Part shown: piece after piece, positions 35,299-42,738 of the stretch
How the letters are laid out: every line of letters begins with the position of its first letter
How positions within the stretch are numbered: position 1 is the first letter of the stretch
Source of the DNA: Paenibacillus aceris
GTDB lineage: Bacteria; Bacillota; Bacilli; Paenibacillales; NBRC-103111
DNA: 64,000 nucleotides
Direction: 5' to 3'
Assembly: GCF_017874035.1 (NCBI RefSeq)
Contig: NZ_JAGGKV010000005.1
Span: forward strand, 410,247 to 474,246
Notes under the pieces: generated by a model
Told to the model about the DNA's origin: nothing
The model's input: the letters and a program-made list of their open reading frames with translations, nothing else
The model's database searches: none
Translations under genes and position numbers: made by a program

Positions 35299-36495
35299 AT
35301 GGCGCGGGTATTATTTATTAATGGTGGATCTGAGGGACATATCAATCCAACTCTTGGAGTTGTGGAAGAGCTTATTTCGCGTGGAGAAGAGGTCGTTTAC
35401 TTTTCTATAGAAGCTTTTAGGGAGCGTATTGAGAAGACGGGAGCTTCCGTACGAACATTTGACGATCAAAAATTTATAAAAGCCTTTATCTCAGGTGGAA
35501 GAGACTATTTACTCGAAAGAATCAACGGTCTTTTACTTACGGCAGATATCGTCATACCAAGCGTTCTTGAACAGATCAAGGATGAGCATTTTGATTACAT
35601 CATCCACGATTCCATGTTTGGTTGTGGACGTTTACTTGCTCAAATTCTTAAGCTTCCTGCAATCAACTCATGTACTTCTTTTGCGCAGTCAAAAGGTTCA
35701 TTCGATAAAATGTTGGAACAATTATCCTTGAAAATCCCTGCCGATATAGTTAAACCAATAAACGATAAATTCCAAAGCCTGACGGAAATGGTGAAGGAAA
35801 AATATGATGTGGAGATCCAAACTCCGTACGAAGTGTTTTGTAATCCTGCACCACTTACAATCGTTTATACAACAAGGGAATTTCAACCTTATGGAGAATC
35901 ATTCGATCAAACTTATAAATTTGTAGGTCCTTCTATCTCTTCACGATTAACTCAGGAAAATGTAGACTTTGCTGCAATCGAGGGGCAAAACCTGATTTAT
36001 ATTTCGCTTGGCACAGTCTTTAACCAAGCAATTGATTTCTATAAGCTTTGTTATGATGCATTTGGGAACACTGATCATACGATTGTTATGTCTATCGGGA
36101 ATAGAACCCAAATTTCAGACTTAGGGGAAACTCCTAAAAACTTCATCGTAAAAAATTATGTTTCACAAACTGATGTACTGCAACACACTAAATTATTTAT
36201 TACGCATGGTGGAATGAATAGTACCAATGAAGCTCTCTATTACGGGGTTCCGCTAATTGTAATCCCACAAAGCGCGGATCAACCGATTATCGCTGCGCAA
36301 GTCGCCAATATCGGAGCAGGCATTACACTGCAAATGCAAAGCTTGACTGCGGATCAACTGCGTGAATCCGTAGATCATGTGTTAAGCCGCACATCTTTCG
36401 AGAAAACTGTTGCGACTCTTAGTGAATCCTTCCGAAAATCAGGTGGGTATCAAAAAGCTGTTGATGCGATTTTCGAATTTACTAATAGAGGCTAA
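35299..36495 (+). CDS. UDP-glycosyltransferase, MGT/YjiC-like (GT1)
   Basis: 398 residues of the macrolide-glycosyltransferase type (GT1, GT-B fold). It starts ARVLFINGGSEGHINPTLG, typical of the acceptor half, and near the C-terminus has the sugar-nucleotide signature FITHGGMNSTNEAL followed by PLIVIPQSADQP. These enzymes add glucose or a similar sugar from a UDP donor to small hydrophobic acceptors such as antibiotics or flavonoids, in the cytoplasm. The frame opens at GTG 35290, but AAGGAG at 35285-35290 is the ribosome site for ATG 35299. It has its own promoter and is unrelated to the carbohydrate islands on either side. The acceptor is unknown. Confidence 0.9.
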   Translation: MARVLFINGGSEGHINPTLGVVEELISRGEEVVYFSIEAFRERIEKTGASVRTFDDQKFIKAFISGGRDYLLERINGLLLTADIVIPSVLEQIKDEHFDYIIHDSMFGCGRLLAQILKLPAINSCTSFAQSKGSFDKMLEQLSLKIPADIVKPINDKFQSLTEMVKEKYDVEIQTPYEVFCNPAPLTIVYTTREFQPYGESFDQTYKFVGPSISSRLTQENVDFAAIEGQNLIYISLGTVFNQAIDFYKLCYDAFGNTDHTIVMSIGNRTQISDLGETPKNFIVKNYVSQTDVLQHTKLFITHGGMNSTNEALYYGVPLIVIPQSADQPIIAAQVANIGAGITLQMQSLTADQLRESVDHVLSRTSFEKTVATLSESFRKSGGYQKAVDAIFEFTNRG

Positions 36496-36518
36496 CGGCA
36501 GTTAGGGGCGGAGACTAA

Positions 36519-36701
36519 TTGAAAAAAATCTTTATTAATGCACTTGGAGGAGCAGTTGCCTTCGGATTGTTTTGGAGTTTTGGTAATATGATATTTGACA
36601 ATAACCTAGCCAATGACTCAGGCATTTATGGAGGCATATGCTTCTTTGTAGTTGGCATGTTGATTGCTCTTATTCGTCGAGGAAATAGAACAAACGAATA
36701 A
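36519..36701 (+). CDS. Small two-segment membrane protein, unknown function
   Basis: 60 residues from TTG 36519, with GGGGCGGAG upstream. Two hydrophobic stretches (ALGGAVAFGLFWSFGNMIF and GGICFFVVGMLIALI) flank a polar loop, and the C-terminus is basic (RRGNRTNE). It lies 23 bases after the glycosyltransferase and before a terminator, so the two are probably co-transcribed. Not recognised. Confidence 0.65.
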   Translation: MKKIFINALGGAVAFGLFWSFGNMIFDNNLANDSGIYGGICFFVVGMLIALIRRGNRTNE

Positions 36702-36725
36702 GAAGGAACATTAGTAATAAACCAG

Positions 36726-36750
36726 AAGGGCTGCCGCGTGGCAGCCCTTT
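36726..36750 (+). terminator. Rho-independent terminator
   Basis: AAGGGCTGCC-GCGT-GGCAGCCCTT, ten base pairs with a four-base loop and TTT after. Confidence 0.9.
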
Positions 36751-36800
36751 GATTTACTTATTTGAACCCAATGAACTTGGACTAACTGTTAAGACGGGTT

Positions 36801-36828
36801 TTGAACACTTAGGATAGTATTGTATACT
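36801..36828 (+). promoter_or_regulatory. Candidate sigma-A promoter of the 64-residue gene
   Basis: TTGAAC (36801-36806), 16-base spacer, TATACT (36823-36828), ending 19 bases before ATG 36848, which would give a very short leader. Confidence 0.5.
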
Positions 36829-36847
36829 GCAAATTAAGGAGCAACGT

Positions 36848-37042
36848 ATGGAGGAAGAAGATCAATTCCTAGGCTATATAGGTGATTATAGGGTTCATGA
36901 TAGCAAAATTGAGCGCATTCTTTGGGAGAACACGAATCTTATTGTAGCTTTAAGAAGCTATGAGGGAGAGGTGGTAGATGTTAAATTTTATGGGGTTCGA
37001 ACTATAAATTCTAACAGACCAATAGTGGAGTTTAGTGTTTAA
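36848..37042 (+). CDS. Small soluble protein of unknown function
   Basis: 64 residues, acidic N-terminus (MEEEDQF) and alternating hydrophobic/polar residues suggesting a small beta-rich fold. AAGGAG precedes the ATG at good distance and a promoter is visible upstream, so it is probably real. It stands alone before the MerR gene. No family recognised. Confidence 0.6.
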   Translation: MEEEDQFLGYIGDYRVHDSKIERILWENTNLIVALRSYEGEVVDVKFYGVRTINSNRPIVEFSV

Positions 37043-37068
37043 ATATCTTCAGTTTCTTATAAAATCTC

Positions 37069-37099
37069 TTGCACCTTACGTAACGTAACGTTTTATACT
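37069..37099 (+). promoter_or_regulatory. MerR-type promoter with 19-base spacer and operator palindrome
   Basis: TTGCAC (37069-37074) and TATACT (37094-37099) are 19 bases apart, the long spacing typical of MerR-activated promoters. Between them lies the perfect palindrome TTACGTAACGTAA (37076-37088). It lies upstream of a MerR-family gene and the SRPBCC gene, which suggests autoregulation. Confidence 0.78.
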
Positions 37100-37141
37100 A
37101 AAGACACCGGTAACAGCTAGCGCCAAAGAAAGGAGTGGATT

Positions 37142-37621
37142 ATGCCACAAGATTGGAAAGTGGGGGATCTTGCCAAAATGACCGGACTTACTGTTCGTAC
37201 TTTGCGGTTTTACGATCAGATTGGCTTGTTTTCACCTTCAGGACATTCCAAAACCGGTCATCGGTTATATAACGAAGAAGATATCAGACGGCTGCAACAA
37301 ATCTTGTCTCTTAAGGAGTTGGGCTTATCGCTTGAAGAAATTCAGGCGGTACTGAAAGGCCAGATGTACAGCCCCTCCGACATCGTGGCTATTCAAATTG
37401 AACGGATCCGGAAAAATATAAAAACTGGGCAGAAGCTTCTGGCCGAACTCGAACGCGTGAACGAACGAATGAAACATCAGGAGGCGCCTTCCATTGATGC
37501 ATTTATTTCAGTTCTAGAAACGATGAAGATGAGCCACGAAAAGTATATCATTGAACATCGGTTGAATTGGGAACGCAGTTTCGATCAGCTTGGCGATTTT
37601 CTAAATGATAATCTAACATAA
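37142..37621 (+). CDS. MerR-family transcriptional regulator
   Basis: 159 residues. The N-terminal winged helix-turn-helix is clear (VGDLAKMTGLTVRTLRFYD, then HRLYNEEDIRRLQQI), followed by a long coiled-coil dimerisation helix (about 95-135) and a short C-terminus with no Cys-rich metal site. The short effector region suggests a TipA/YdfL-type regulator responding to a small organic ligand instead of a metal, but this is inference. AAGGAG is upstream of ATG 37142. It shares a likely transcript with the downstream SRPBCC gene. Confidence 0.92.
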   Translation: MPQDWKVGDLAKMTGLTVRTLRFYDQIGLFSPSGHSKTGHRLYNEEDIRRLQQILSLKELGLSLEEIQAVLKGQMYSPSDIVAIQIERIRKNIKTGQKLLAELERVNERMKHQEAPSIDAFISVLETMKMSHEKYIIEHRLNWERSFDQLGDFLNDNLT

Positions 37622-37644
37622 TTTCTCTAGAGGAGGATTTACTT

Positions 37645-38516
37645 ATGAACCAACGATTTACGACTCACTCGACATTCAAAATTGAGCGCATTTACCGCAC
37701 CTCTCAGGAACGGTTGTTTGCAGCATGGTCGGACCGGAGCGCCAAAGCACGCTGGTTCCAGCCTGCCGAGGTATTCGACTTCCGTGTCGGTGGACGGGAA
37801 TTGAGCAGTGGTGGACCCCGGGAGGTCCTGTGTATACATTTGAGGCCTATTATCAGGAAATTGTGCCCAATGAACGTCTGGTATACACGTATAGTTTGGA
37901 CCAAGGAGAAGCGCGGATGTCGGTTTCCATCGCGACCATTGAATTGCAGCCGACCAGCGAGGGCACCAAACTGATATTTACAGAACAGGGTACGTTTTTT
38001 GACGGCCATGATACGCCGGAACAACGTGAGCAAGGAACTAAGGAAATGCTGGACCTTCTCGGAAAATCCCTTGGCGAGAGCAGCGCAGACAACTTCGAAA
38101 TCGTATCTCGCCGCAAATTGAATGCCCCTCGAGATTTGGTGTACCGTGCTTGGACAGAGCCGGAACTCCTAGCCCAGTGGTGGGGACCTAATGGTTTCAC
38201 GAATACTTTCCATACTTTTGATTTAAGACCCGGAGGCATCTGGGAATTTACAATGCACGGCCCTAACGGAGCCGACTATCCGAATCGAAACGTTTTTCAT
38301 GAAATTGGGCCCGAATGTATCGTGCTGAGGCACGAAACTAGACCTAACTTTATTCTGACTGCTACATTCGAGGACGCTGACGGTGGAACTGAGATCACTT
38401 TCCGGCAGACTTTCGAAACAGAGGATGATTACACCAAGCTCAAACCGATTTGCGAAGAAGCGAATGAACAAAATTTAGATAGGCTCGGATCGGTCTTGAA
38501 GAGGATTTCACAATAG
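37645..38516 (+). pseudogene. Frameshifted two-domain SRPBCC (AHSA1-like) protein
   Basis: The reading frame starts at ATG 37645 after AGGAGG and encodes a SRPBCC ligand-binding domain (FKIERIYRTSQERLFAAWSD, FDFRVGGREL). It shifts frame at about 37816-37819. The other frame continues the same domain (GGPVYTFEAYYQEIVPNE) and a second AHSA1-like domain (APRDLVYRAWTEPELLAQWW) to TAG 38516. Restoring one C in the CCCC run would give GGPPGGPVYTF and one protein of 290 residues. Either the gene is broken, or one base was lost in sequencing or assembly. Such pairs of MerR plus SRPBCC are common small regulatory/ligand-binding units; the ligand is unknown. Confidence 0.85.
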
Positions 38517-38570
38517 TTGGAGAACCCCTTACACATCTAAATAAGAATGTTTGCTTCATAATGACAGACG

Positions 38571-38603
38571 AATAAAGCAGGTCGCGCGGCGGCCTGCTTT
38601 ATT
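38571..38603 (+). terminator. Terminator hairpin between the SRPBCC gene and the convergent small gene
   Basis: AATAAAGCAGG / CCTGCTTTATT, an 11-bp stem with A- and T-rich flanks; it can serve both convergent genes. Confidence 0.85.
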
Positions 38604-38658
38604 TATTAAAGTAACGGAGAGTATACTGCAGTTAGGGAGATAACGGTAAGATTTGGAA

Positions 38659-38889
38659 CTAATCATTACGAATAATTAGGTAAACGATCAGCCCTATGAG
38701 TGGGAAAAATAACATGGCTAACAGGATGATTATTGCAAATTCCGCGCTTTTACCTCTCCTTATGCAATCTCGATATGCCCATACGCATAAAACAATGTGT
38801 ACCAAAAATAACGCGAAAGATATGAAAAGAAAGAATAAAATAATACCGGAGCTAAAAGCAAAACCAACGTTACTTTGCAAGTTTGACAC
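38659..38889 (-). CDS. Small membrane protein with PLDc_N-like domain
   Basis: 76 residues with two membrane helices (IILFFLFISFALFLVHIVL and FAIIILLAMLFFPLIGLI). The pattern YRDCIRRGKSAEF between them and a closing GLIVYLIIR matches the phospholipase D nuclease N-terminal (PLDc_N) type of small membrane protein, whose role is not well defined. Starts at GTG 38889 with a modest AAAAAGGGG upstream. Divergent from the AraC gene at 38954, whose -35 element overlaps this start. Confidence 0.7.
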   Translation of the reverse strand: MSNLQSNVGFAFSSGIILFFLFISFALFLVHIVLCVWAYRDCIRRGKSAEFAIIILLAMLFFPLIGLIVYLIIRND

Positions 38890-38911
38890 CCCTTTTTCGA
38901 ATTATTAATAA
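38883..38911 (+). promoter_or_regulatory. Candidate sigma-A promoter of the AraC-type gene
   Basis: TTGACA (38883-38888), 17-base spacer, TAATAA (38906-38911), about 40 bases before the start codon. Confidence 0.55.
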
Positions 38912-38953
38912 TGATTAAATTGTACGAAATCACAGTAAAGGAGGCACATAGGT

Positions 38954-39952
38954 GTGAAGTCTCACATTTCTAACCGTATAAAAATCCCGCCAGGATTGTG
39001 GACAGGAATACGTCAATTAGGAATTGCAGTTCACGACGTAGCTCGCAAAGCACAACTGCCGCTCACCATAATTACGGAACCAGAAGTCACCACCGCCCAA
39101 TATTTCGCGATCTGGCAGGCTTATTCCGATCTGATTGGTGACACGGCCACAGGAATCATCAAGCTTGCGACTGTCTATGAAACAGCGAAGTACCCACCGG
39201 CCGTCTTAGCGACTTACCACGCTCGTGACTACCGCGACGCTCTAAATCGAATGGCACGGTACAAACAACTGTGCCCTCCTGAAAGCTTACGTATCAGCGA
39301 GGAGGGGGTGCACTGTACAATCGAACTGGAATGGCTGGATAATGAACAGCCCGTTCCGCCGATGCTGGTTGGGATCACGCTGGCATTTCTACTGGAGCTT
39401 GGGCGCCGTGGCACAGGTCAACCTTTGACAGCGTGCTTCGTCGAGTTTTCGCATTCAATGGGAGATGTACAGGTTCTTGAAGCTTACTTCGGCTGCCGTG
39501 TCCGCACTGGAGCAAAATATAACCGATTGACGCTGCATCGAAGAGATCTGAACCGCACATTTGTCTCCTATAACGAAGAATTGCTGGAGATCCTGACTCC
39601 CGTTATGGACCAATCGTTGGACGAACAGCAGCGAAACCGCTCGATGACCGAGACGGTCAAATGGATCTTGAAACGCAGCCTTGCAGGAGGGCGTCCCGAC
39701 ATTCATGCTATCGCGAAGGAGTTGGGAATGAGTGAACGTACCTTGCAGCGCCGGCTTACGGACGAAAACACGAGCTTCAAGCATCTGCTGACACAAGCTA
39801 GACATGAGCTGGCACGAGAGTACTTGGCAGACCCCTCGCTTGAAATTCAAGAAGTGGCTTTCTTGCTTGGATATGAAGATCAGAATTCGTTCTATCGCGC
39901 CTTCCGCCTTTGGGAAGGTGATACGCCTTCAAGTTGGCGTACGAACATCTAG
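38954..39952 (+). CDS. AraC-family regulator with arabinose-binding-like N-terminal domain
   Basis: 332 residues starting at GTG 38954 after AAAGGAGG. The N-terminal ~200 residues match the Arabinose_bd type sensor domain found in OruR/ToxR-like AraC regulators (IWQAYSDLIGD and later FVEFSH). The C-terminal ~90 residues are an AraC DNA-binding domain (IAKELGMSERTLQRRL and VAFLLGYEDQNSFYRAFRLW). Its ligand and targets are unknown; despite the domain name these proteins often respond to non-sugar ligands. The next gene is a short-chain dehydrogenase 165 bases away, a possible target. Confidence 0.9.
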   Translation: MKSHISNRIKIPPGLWTGIRQLGIAVHDVARKAQLPLTIITEPEVTTAQYFAIWQAYSDLIGDTATGIIKLATVYETAKYPPAVLATYHARDYRDALNRMARYKQLCPPESLRISEEGVHCTIELEWLDNEQPVPPMLVGITLAFLLELGRRGTGQPLTACFVEFSHSMGDVQVLEAYFGCRVRTGAKYNRLTLHRRDLNRTFVSYNEELLEILTPVMDQSLDEQQRNRSMTETVKWILKRSLAGGRPDIHAIAKELGMSERTLQRRLTDENTSFKHLLTQARHELAREYLADPSLEIQEVAFLLGYEDQNSFYRAFRLWEGDTPSSWRTNI

Positions 39953-40116
39953 GCACATGCTTGATATGAGTATTACGGTTAGGAAGCAAGAACGGAGTTT
40001 TATTTTGGCGTATTATGCAAGAACTTTGGCGCAATATGCTAGTTACTGTACGATCCAGACAAGGTAATATGATCTCTATCCGGAGCACAAGACTGTTTCA
40101 AAAAAGGAGAAATGTT

Positions 40117-40911
40117 ATGGATATGGGATTAAACAATAAAAAGGCTTTAGTTACAGGGTCAACGAAAGGAATAGGTAAAGCAATTGCCATTGAACTTGCC
40201 AAAGAAGGTGTTCATGTCCTAATTAATGGACGAGATTATGAAGAAGTAGAACGAACTGTAAATGAAATTAAGTCAGACTTCCCGGCTACCTTTCCTCAAA
40301 ATGCTACAGCTGATCTAGTGGATATTGGGCAAAGAGAAGCTTTATTTGAAAAATACCCCACGATTGATATTTTAGTTAACAATATGGGTATTTATGAAAT
40401 TATGCAATATGAAGACGTTGACGATGAAGTGTGGGAAAAATATTTCCGTACGAATGTTCTTGCTGCAAATGGATTATCTAGATTTTATTTACCAAAAATG
40501 TTGGAAAATGATTTTGGCCGCATTATCTTTATTGCGAGTGAAGAAGCAGTTATGCCTTCAGGACTAATGCCGCAGTATTGTATGACAAAATCAATGCTAT
40601 TATCCTTGTCAAAAAGCTTATCTAAATTAACGATAGGCACAGAAGTTACCGTCAATACGATTATGCCAGGACCAACACTCTCTGAAAAGGTGCAACAAAT
40701 AATTGAGGGTATGTACCCTAATACAGAAATGACTTTTGCGGAAAAAGAGAAAGAATTTATGATTACAAACCTCCCTCAATCTGAAATACAGCGGTTTATC
40801 AAGCCTTATGAAATAGGCAGACTAACTACATTTGTGTGTAGTCCATATGCTTCCGCTTTTAAAGGTTCTCCAATCCGAATGGATGGGGGAATGGTGCCTA
40901 CTATTTTTTAA
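40117..40911 (+). CDS. Short-chain dehydrogenase/reductase (SDR)
   Basis: 264 residues. The cofactor motif TGSTKGIGKA is near the N-terminus, NNMGIYE resembles the NNAG motif, and the catalytic Tyr/Lys are in QYCMTKSM. The C-terminus has the usual substrate-loop pattern ending IRMDGGMVPTIF. It reduces or oxidises a small molecule with NAD(P)(H); substrate unknown. The frame is open back to 40015, but AAGGAG at 40104-40109 and the fold position support ATG 40117. The protein ends normally, but the same frame goes on after the stop as a gene remnant. Confidence 0.92.
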   Translation: MDMGLNNKKALVTGSTKGIGKAIAIELAKEGVHVLINGRDYEEVERTVNEIKSDFPATFPQNATADLVDIGQREALFEKYPTIDILVNNMGIYEIMQYEDVDDEVWEKYFRTNVLAANGLSRFYLPKMLENDFGRIIFIASEEAVMPSGLMPQYCMTKSMLLSLSKSLSKLTIGTEVTVNTIMPGPTLSEKVQQIIEGMYPNTEMTFAEKEKEFMITNLPQSEIQRFIKPYEIGRLTTFVCSPYASAFKGSPIRMDGGMVPTIF

Positions 40912-41040
40912 TCGTGTGTCTCAGTACGTCCTGGTCGTGCATTTGTTGATTTCTCTTTTGAAATATTTGATTATCTTGGTGTGTATCAAGATCAGTATGA
41001 GGAAAGAGAACAATTATTTAAAGATATCATGGACAGATGA
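40912..41040 (+). pseudogene. In-frame coding remnant after the SDR stop codon
   Basis: Directly after TAA 40909-40911 the same frame stays open for 42 codons to TGA 41038-41040. The last ~38 codons have protein-like composition (RPGRAFVDFSFEIFDYLG, then QYEEREQLFKDIMD) and would form the C-terminus of some protein, but there is no start codon with ribosome site. It looks like the tail of a deleted gene. Family not recognised. Confidence 0.45.
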
Positions 41041-41071
41041 AAGGGAATGAACAACGGCATAAACGATAAAG

Positions 41072-41095
41072 AGGAGCTGCATGGAGGCAGCTCCT
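41072..41095. terminator. Hairpin between convergent genes
   Basis: AGGAGCTGC-ATGGAG-GCAGCTCCT, nine base pairs, with TTGTATTG on its right. It separates the SDR side from the convergent ATP-grasp gene. Confidence 0.7.
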
Positions 41096-41137
41096 TGTAT
41101 TGTTTCATTCAAGTAAGTGAACTTACATGCATTCTAT

Positions 41138-41872
41138 TCAAAATTTTGAGTACATCAAAATCCTTCTATACATGGTTTTGTCTTTAAGCATGTTAAAAAT
41201 ACTCATATCTGGCCCCGTATTAATCTCTAGAATCCATGGCTTCATATTGGAGTCAATGGCAATATCAACTCCAAAAGCTTTTTTGCTTTTATAACTTTCT
41301 CCCAGAATAATACTCGCTTCTCTCCCTAAAGATTCAATCTTCTTTATAAAGTTTGTCCTTTCCACTCCGCTGAGATGTGATTTGAGTAAAGTGTCTATTG
41401 GAAGTGGTGTGCCTCCACTGTGGAAATTAGTTACTATCTTTCCCGGTTTAGCCAACCGGCCAACAATACCTGTCGTTTCAAGTTGTCCACTTCTGTTCTT
41501 TTGCACCATAACTCTAATATCAAATGAGCGACCGTCATGTTTTAACAGATGAATACCTTGTTGAACAACATATTTGTGTTTATATATGAATTTGTGGAGA
41601 GAATTGTATAAAGCATCCAATGTATGATAATTTCTTGAGGACGTTCCACCTCTTAAAACGAACCCATTTACCGTTTTTGCTATCTTAAATATGCCACGAC
41701 CTCCGGTGCCCTCATCTGGTTTTAAGTAAAGGGAGTCATACTTCTGCATCATATTAAGAATGTTAGATTTTGTTGCTGCTTCCGTGTCAGGCAGTAATGT
41801 GTTTATCTGGCTATATTTTTTCATGAAATAATGTTTTCCTAATTTACCCATTTTGTATTTCACTTTTTTCAC
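41138..41872 (-). CDS. YheC/YheD-type ATP-grasp protein
   Basis: About 244 residues. It contains an ATP-grasp core: YLKPDEGTGGRGIFKI (ATP loop), HDGRSFDIRVMVQK and GVDIAIDSN followed by WILEINTGPD (metal/ATP residues). This matches the endospore coat-associated YheC/YheD group of Bacillales; their substrate is not established. The frame starts at GTG 41896, but a clean AGGAGG within that extension places the likely start at GTG 41872, eight bases downstream of it. Confidence 0.85.
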   Translation of the reverse strand: MKKVKYKMGKLGKHYFMKKYSQINTLLPDTEAATKSNILNMMQKYDSLYLKPDEGTGGRGIFKIAKTVNGFVLRGGTSSRNYHTLDALYNSLHKFIYKHKYVVQQGIHLLKHDGRSFDIRVMVQKNRSGQLETTGIVGRLAKPGKIVTNFHSGGTPLPIDTLLKSHLSGVERTNFIKKIESLGREASIILGESYKSKKAFGVDIAIDSNMKPWILEINTGPDMSIFNMLKDKTMYRRILMYSKF

Positions 41873-41950
41873 TCTAACTACCTCCTGCATATTCACTTAG
41901 AGGTAGTATATGCGAATGATTTTAATGCGGTACAGGCTTTAGACGACTTT

Positions 41951-41994
41951 AGGACTGCCGTACAAGTTGGTCTTCTCAACCGTGCGGCAGTCCT
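41951..41994. terminator. Long hairpin between two minus-strand genes
   Basis: AGGACTGCCG pairs with CGGCAGTCCT around a 24-base loop that itself can pair (GTTGG / CCAAC-like). A T tract is present only on the plus strand, so on the minus strand it would act as a weaker stop after the LuxR-type gene. Confidence 0.6.
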
Positions 41995-42016
41995 TTTATT
42001 GTAGCTCGCAGCCAGC

Positions 42017-42703
42017 CTAGAGCTTCTTCATGACCTCGAAAATGCGCAAATCGTTAATCGTTTGGATAACCATCGCCGAATCGGGCATTTGGAATTTTTT
42101 TAGAATAGAATTGATTTGTTTCTTAATCGTTTCATACTCAACGCAGCGCTCTTCGGCAATTTGCTTCCGCTTCTTGCCTTCGCACAATAGACGGAGCACC
42201 TGCAATTCGCTTGGCGTAAGCTCCGAAATGATATGAATAATCGTCAGCAGGCTGTTTTCCGCTCGCTTCACGCGTGCAAATTCTTCGCGAATTTTCTCAG
42301 CGATCATCGGGCGGATGGGGGAGGCGTTCATGTAGGCAGCGCGCACGGCTTCCATGACTTCAACGTCAGTCGCTGTTTTTAACAAATAGTCGGTGATGCC
42401 CGTTTGAAAGGCGGCAAAGATGAAATTCTCATCCTTGTGAACGGTGAGCACGATGATTTTCATCTGTGGATACTTCTCGTTAATCAGTTTCGCCGCTTGA
42501 ATACCGGCAAATTGGGATTCCATTTCGATATCCATGAGAATCACATCCGGCTGATGCAGCGCTGTTTGAATAACCGCATCGTGCCCCGAGGAAGCGCGTG
42601 CCACACAGGCAAAATCATCATGTCCGGCGAATGTCCTTTCCAGCCTTCTAAGGTGGGCTTCCATGTCATCGGCGATGAGAATACGGATAGGTTGTTGTGT
42701 CAT
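42017..42703 (-). CDS. LuxR/NarL-type response regulator
   Basis: 228 residues. Receiver domain with acidic ADD at 11-13, phospho-acceptor Asp58 in ILMDIEME and Lys in YLLKTA. The C-terminal LuxR helix-turn-helix is seen as LTPSELQVLRLLCEG then RKQIAEE and YETIKKQINSIL. It is the partner of the histidine kinase encoded just upstream on the same strand (35-base gap). Together they lie divergent from the importer-sulfatase operon that starts at 44345, and probably control it. Confidence 0.92.
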   Translation of the reverse strand: MTQQPIRILIADDMEAHLRRLERTFAGHDDFACVARASSGHDAVIQTALHQPDVILMDIEMESQFAGIQAAKLINEKYPQMKIIVLTVHKDENFIFAAFQTGITDYLLKTATDVEVMEAVRAAYMNASPIRPMIAEKIREEFARVKRAENSLLTIIHIISELTPSELQVLRLLCEGKKRKQIAEERCVEYETIKKQINSILKKFQMPDSAMVIQTINDLRIFEVMKKL

Positions 42704-42738
42704 TGTGCAGCATCCCCTTTCGTCAGCTGTCCGTTCTT

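Noticed and set aside
37645..37974. 109-codon frame as an independent short protein
   Set aside because: After about codon 58 the sequence leaves the SRPBCC pattern, which continues in the next frame; it is the product of a frameshift.
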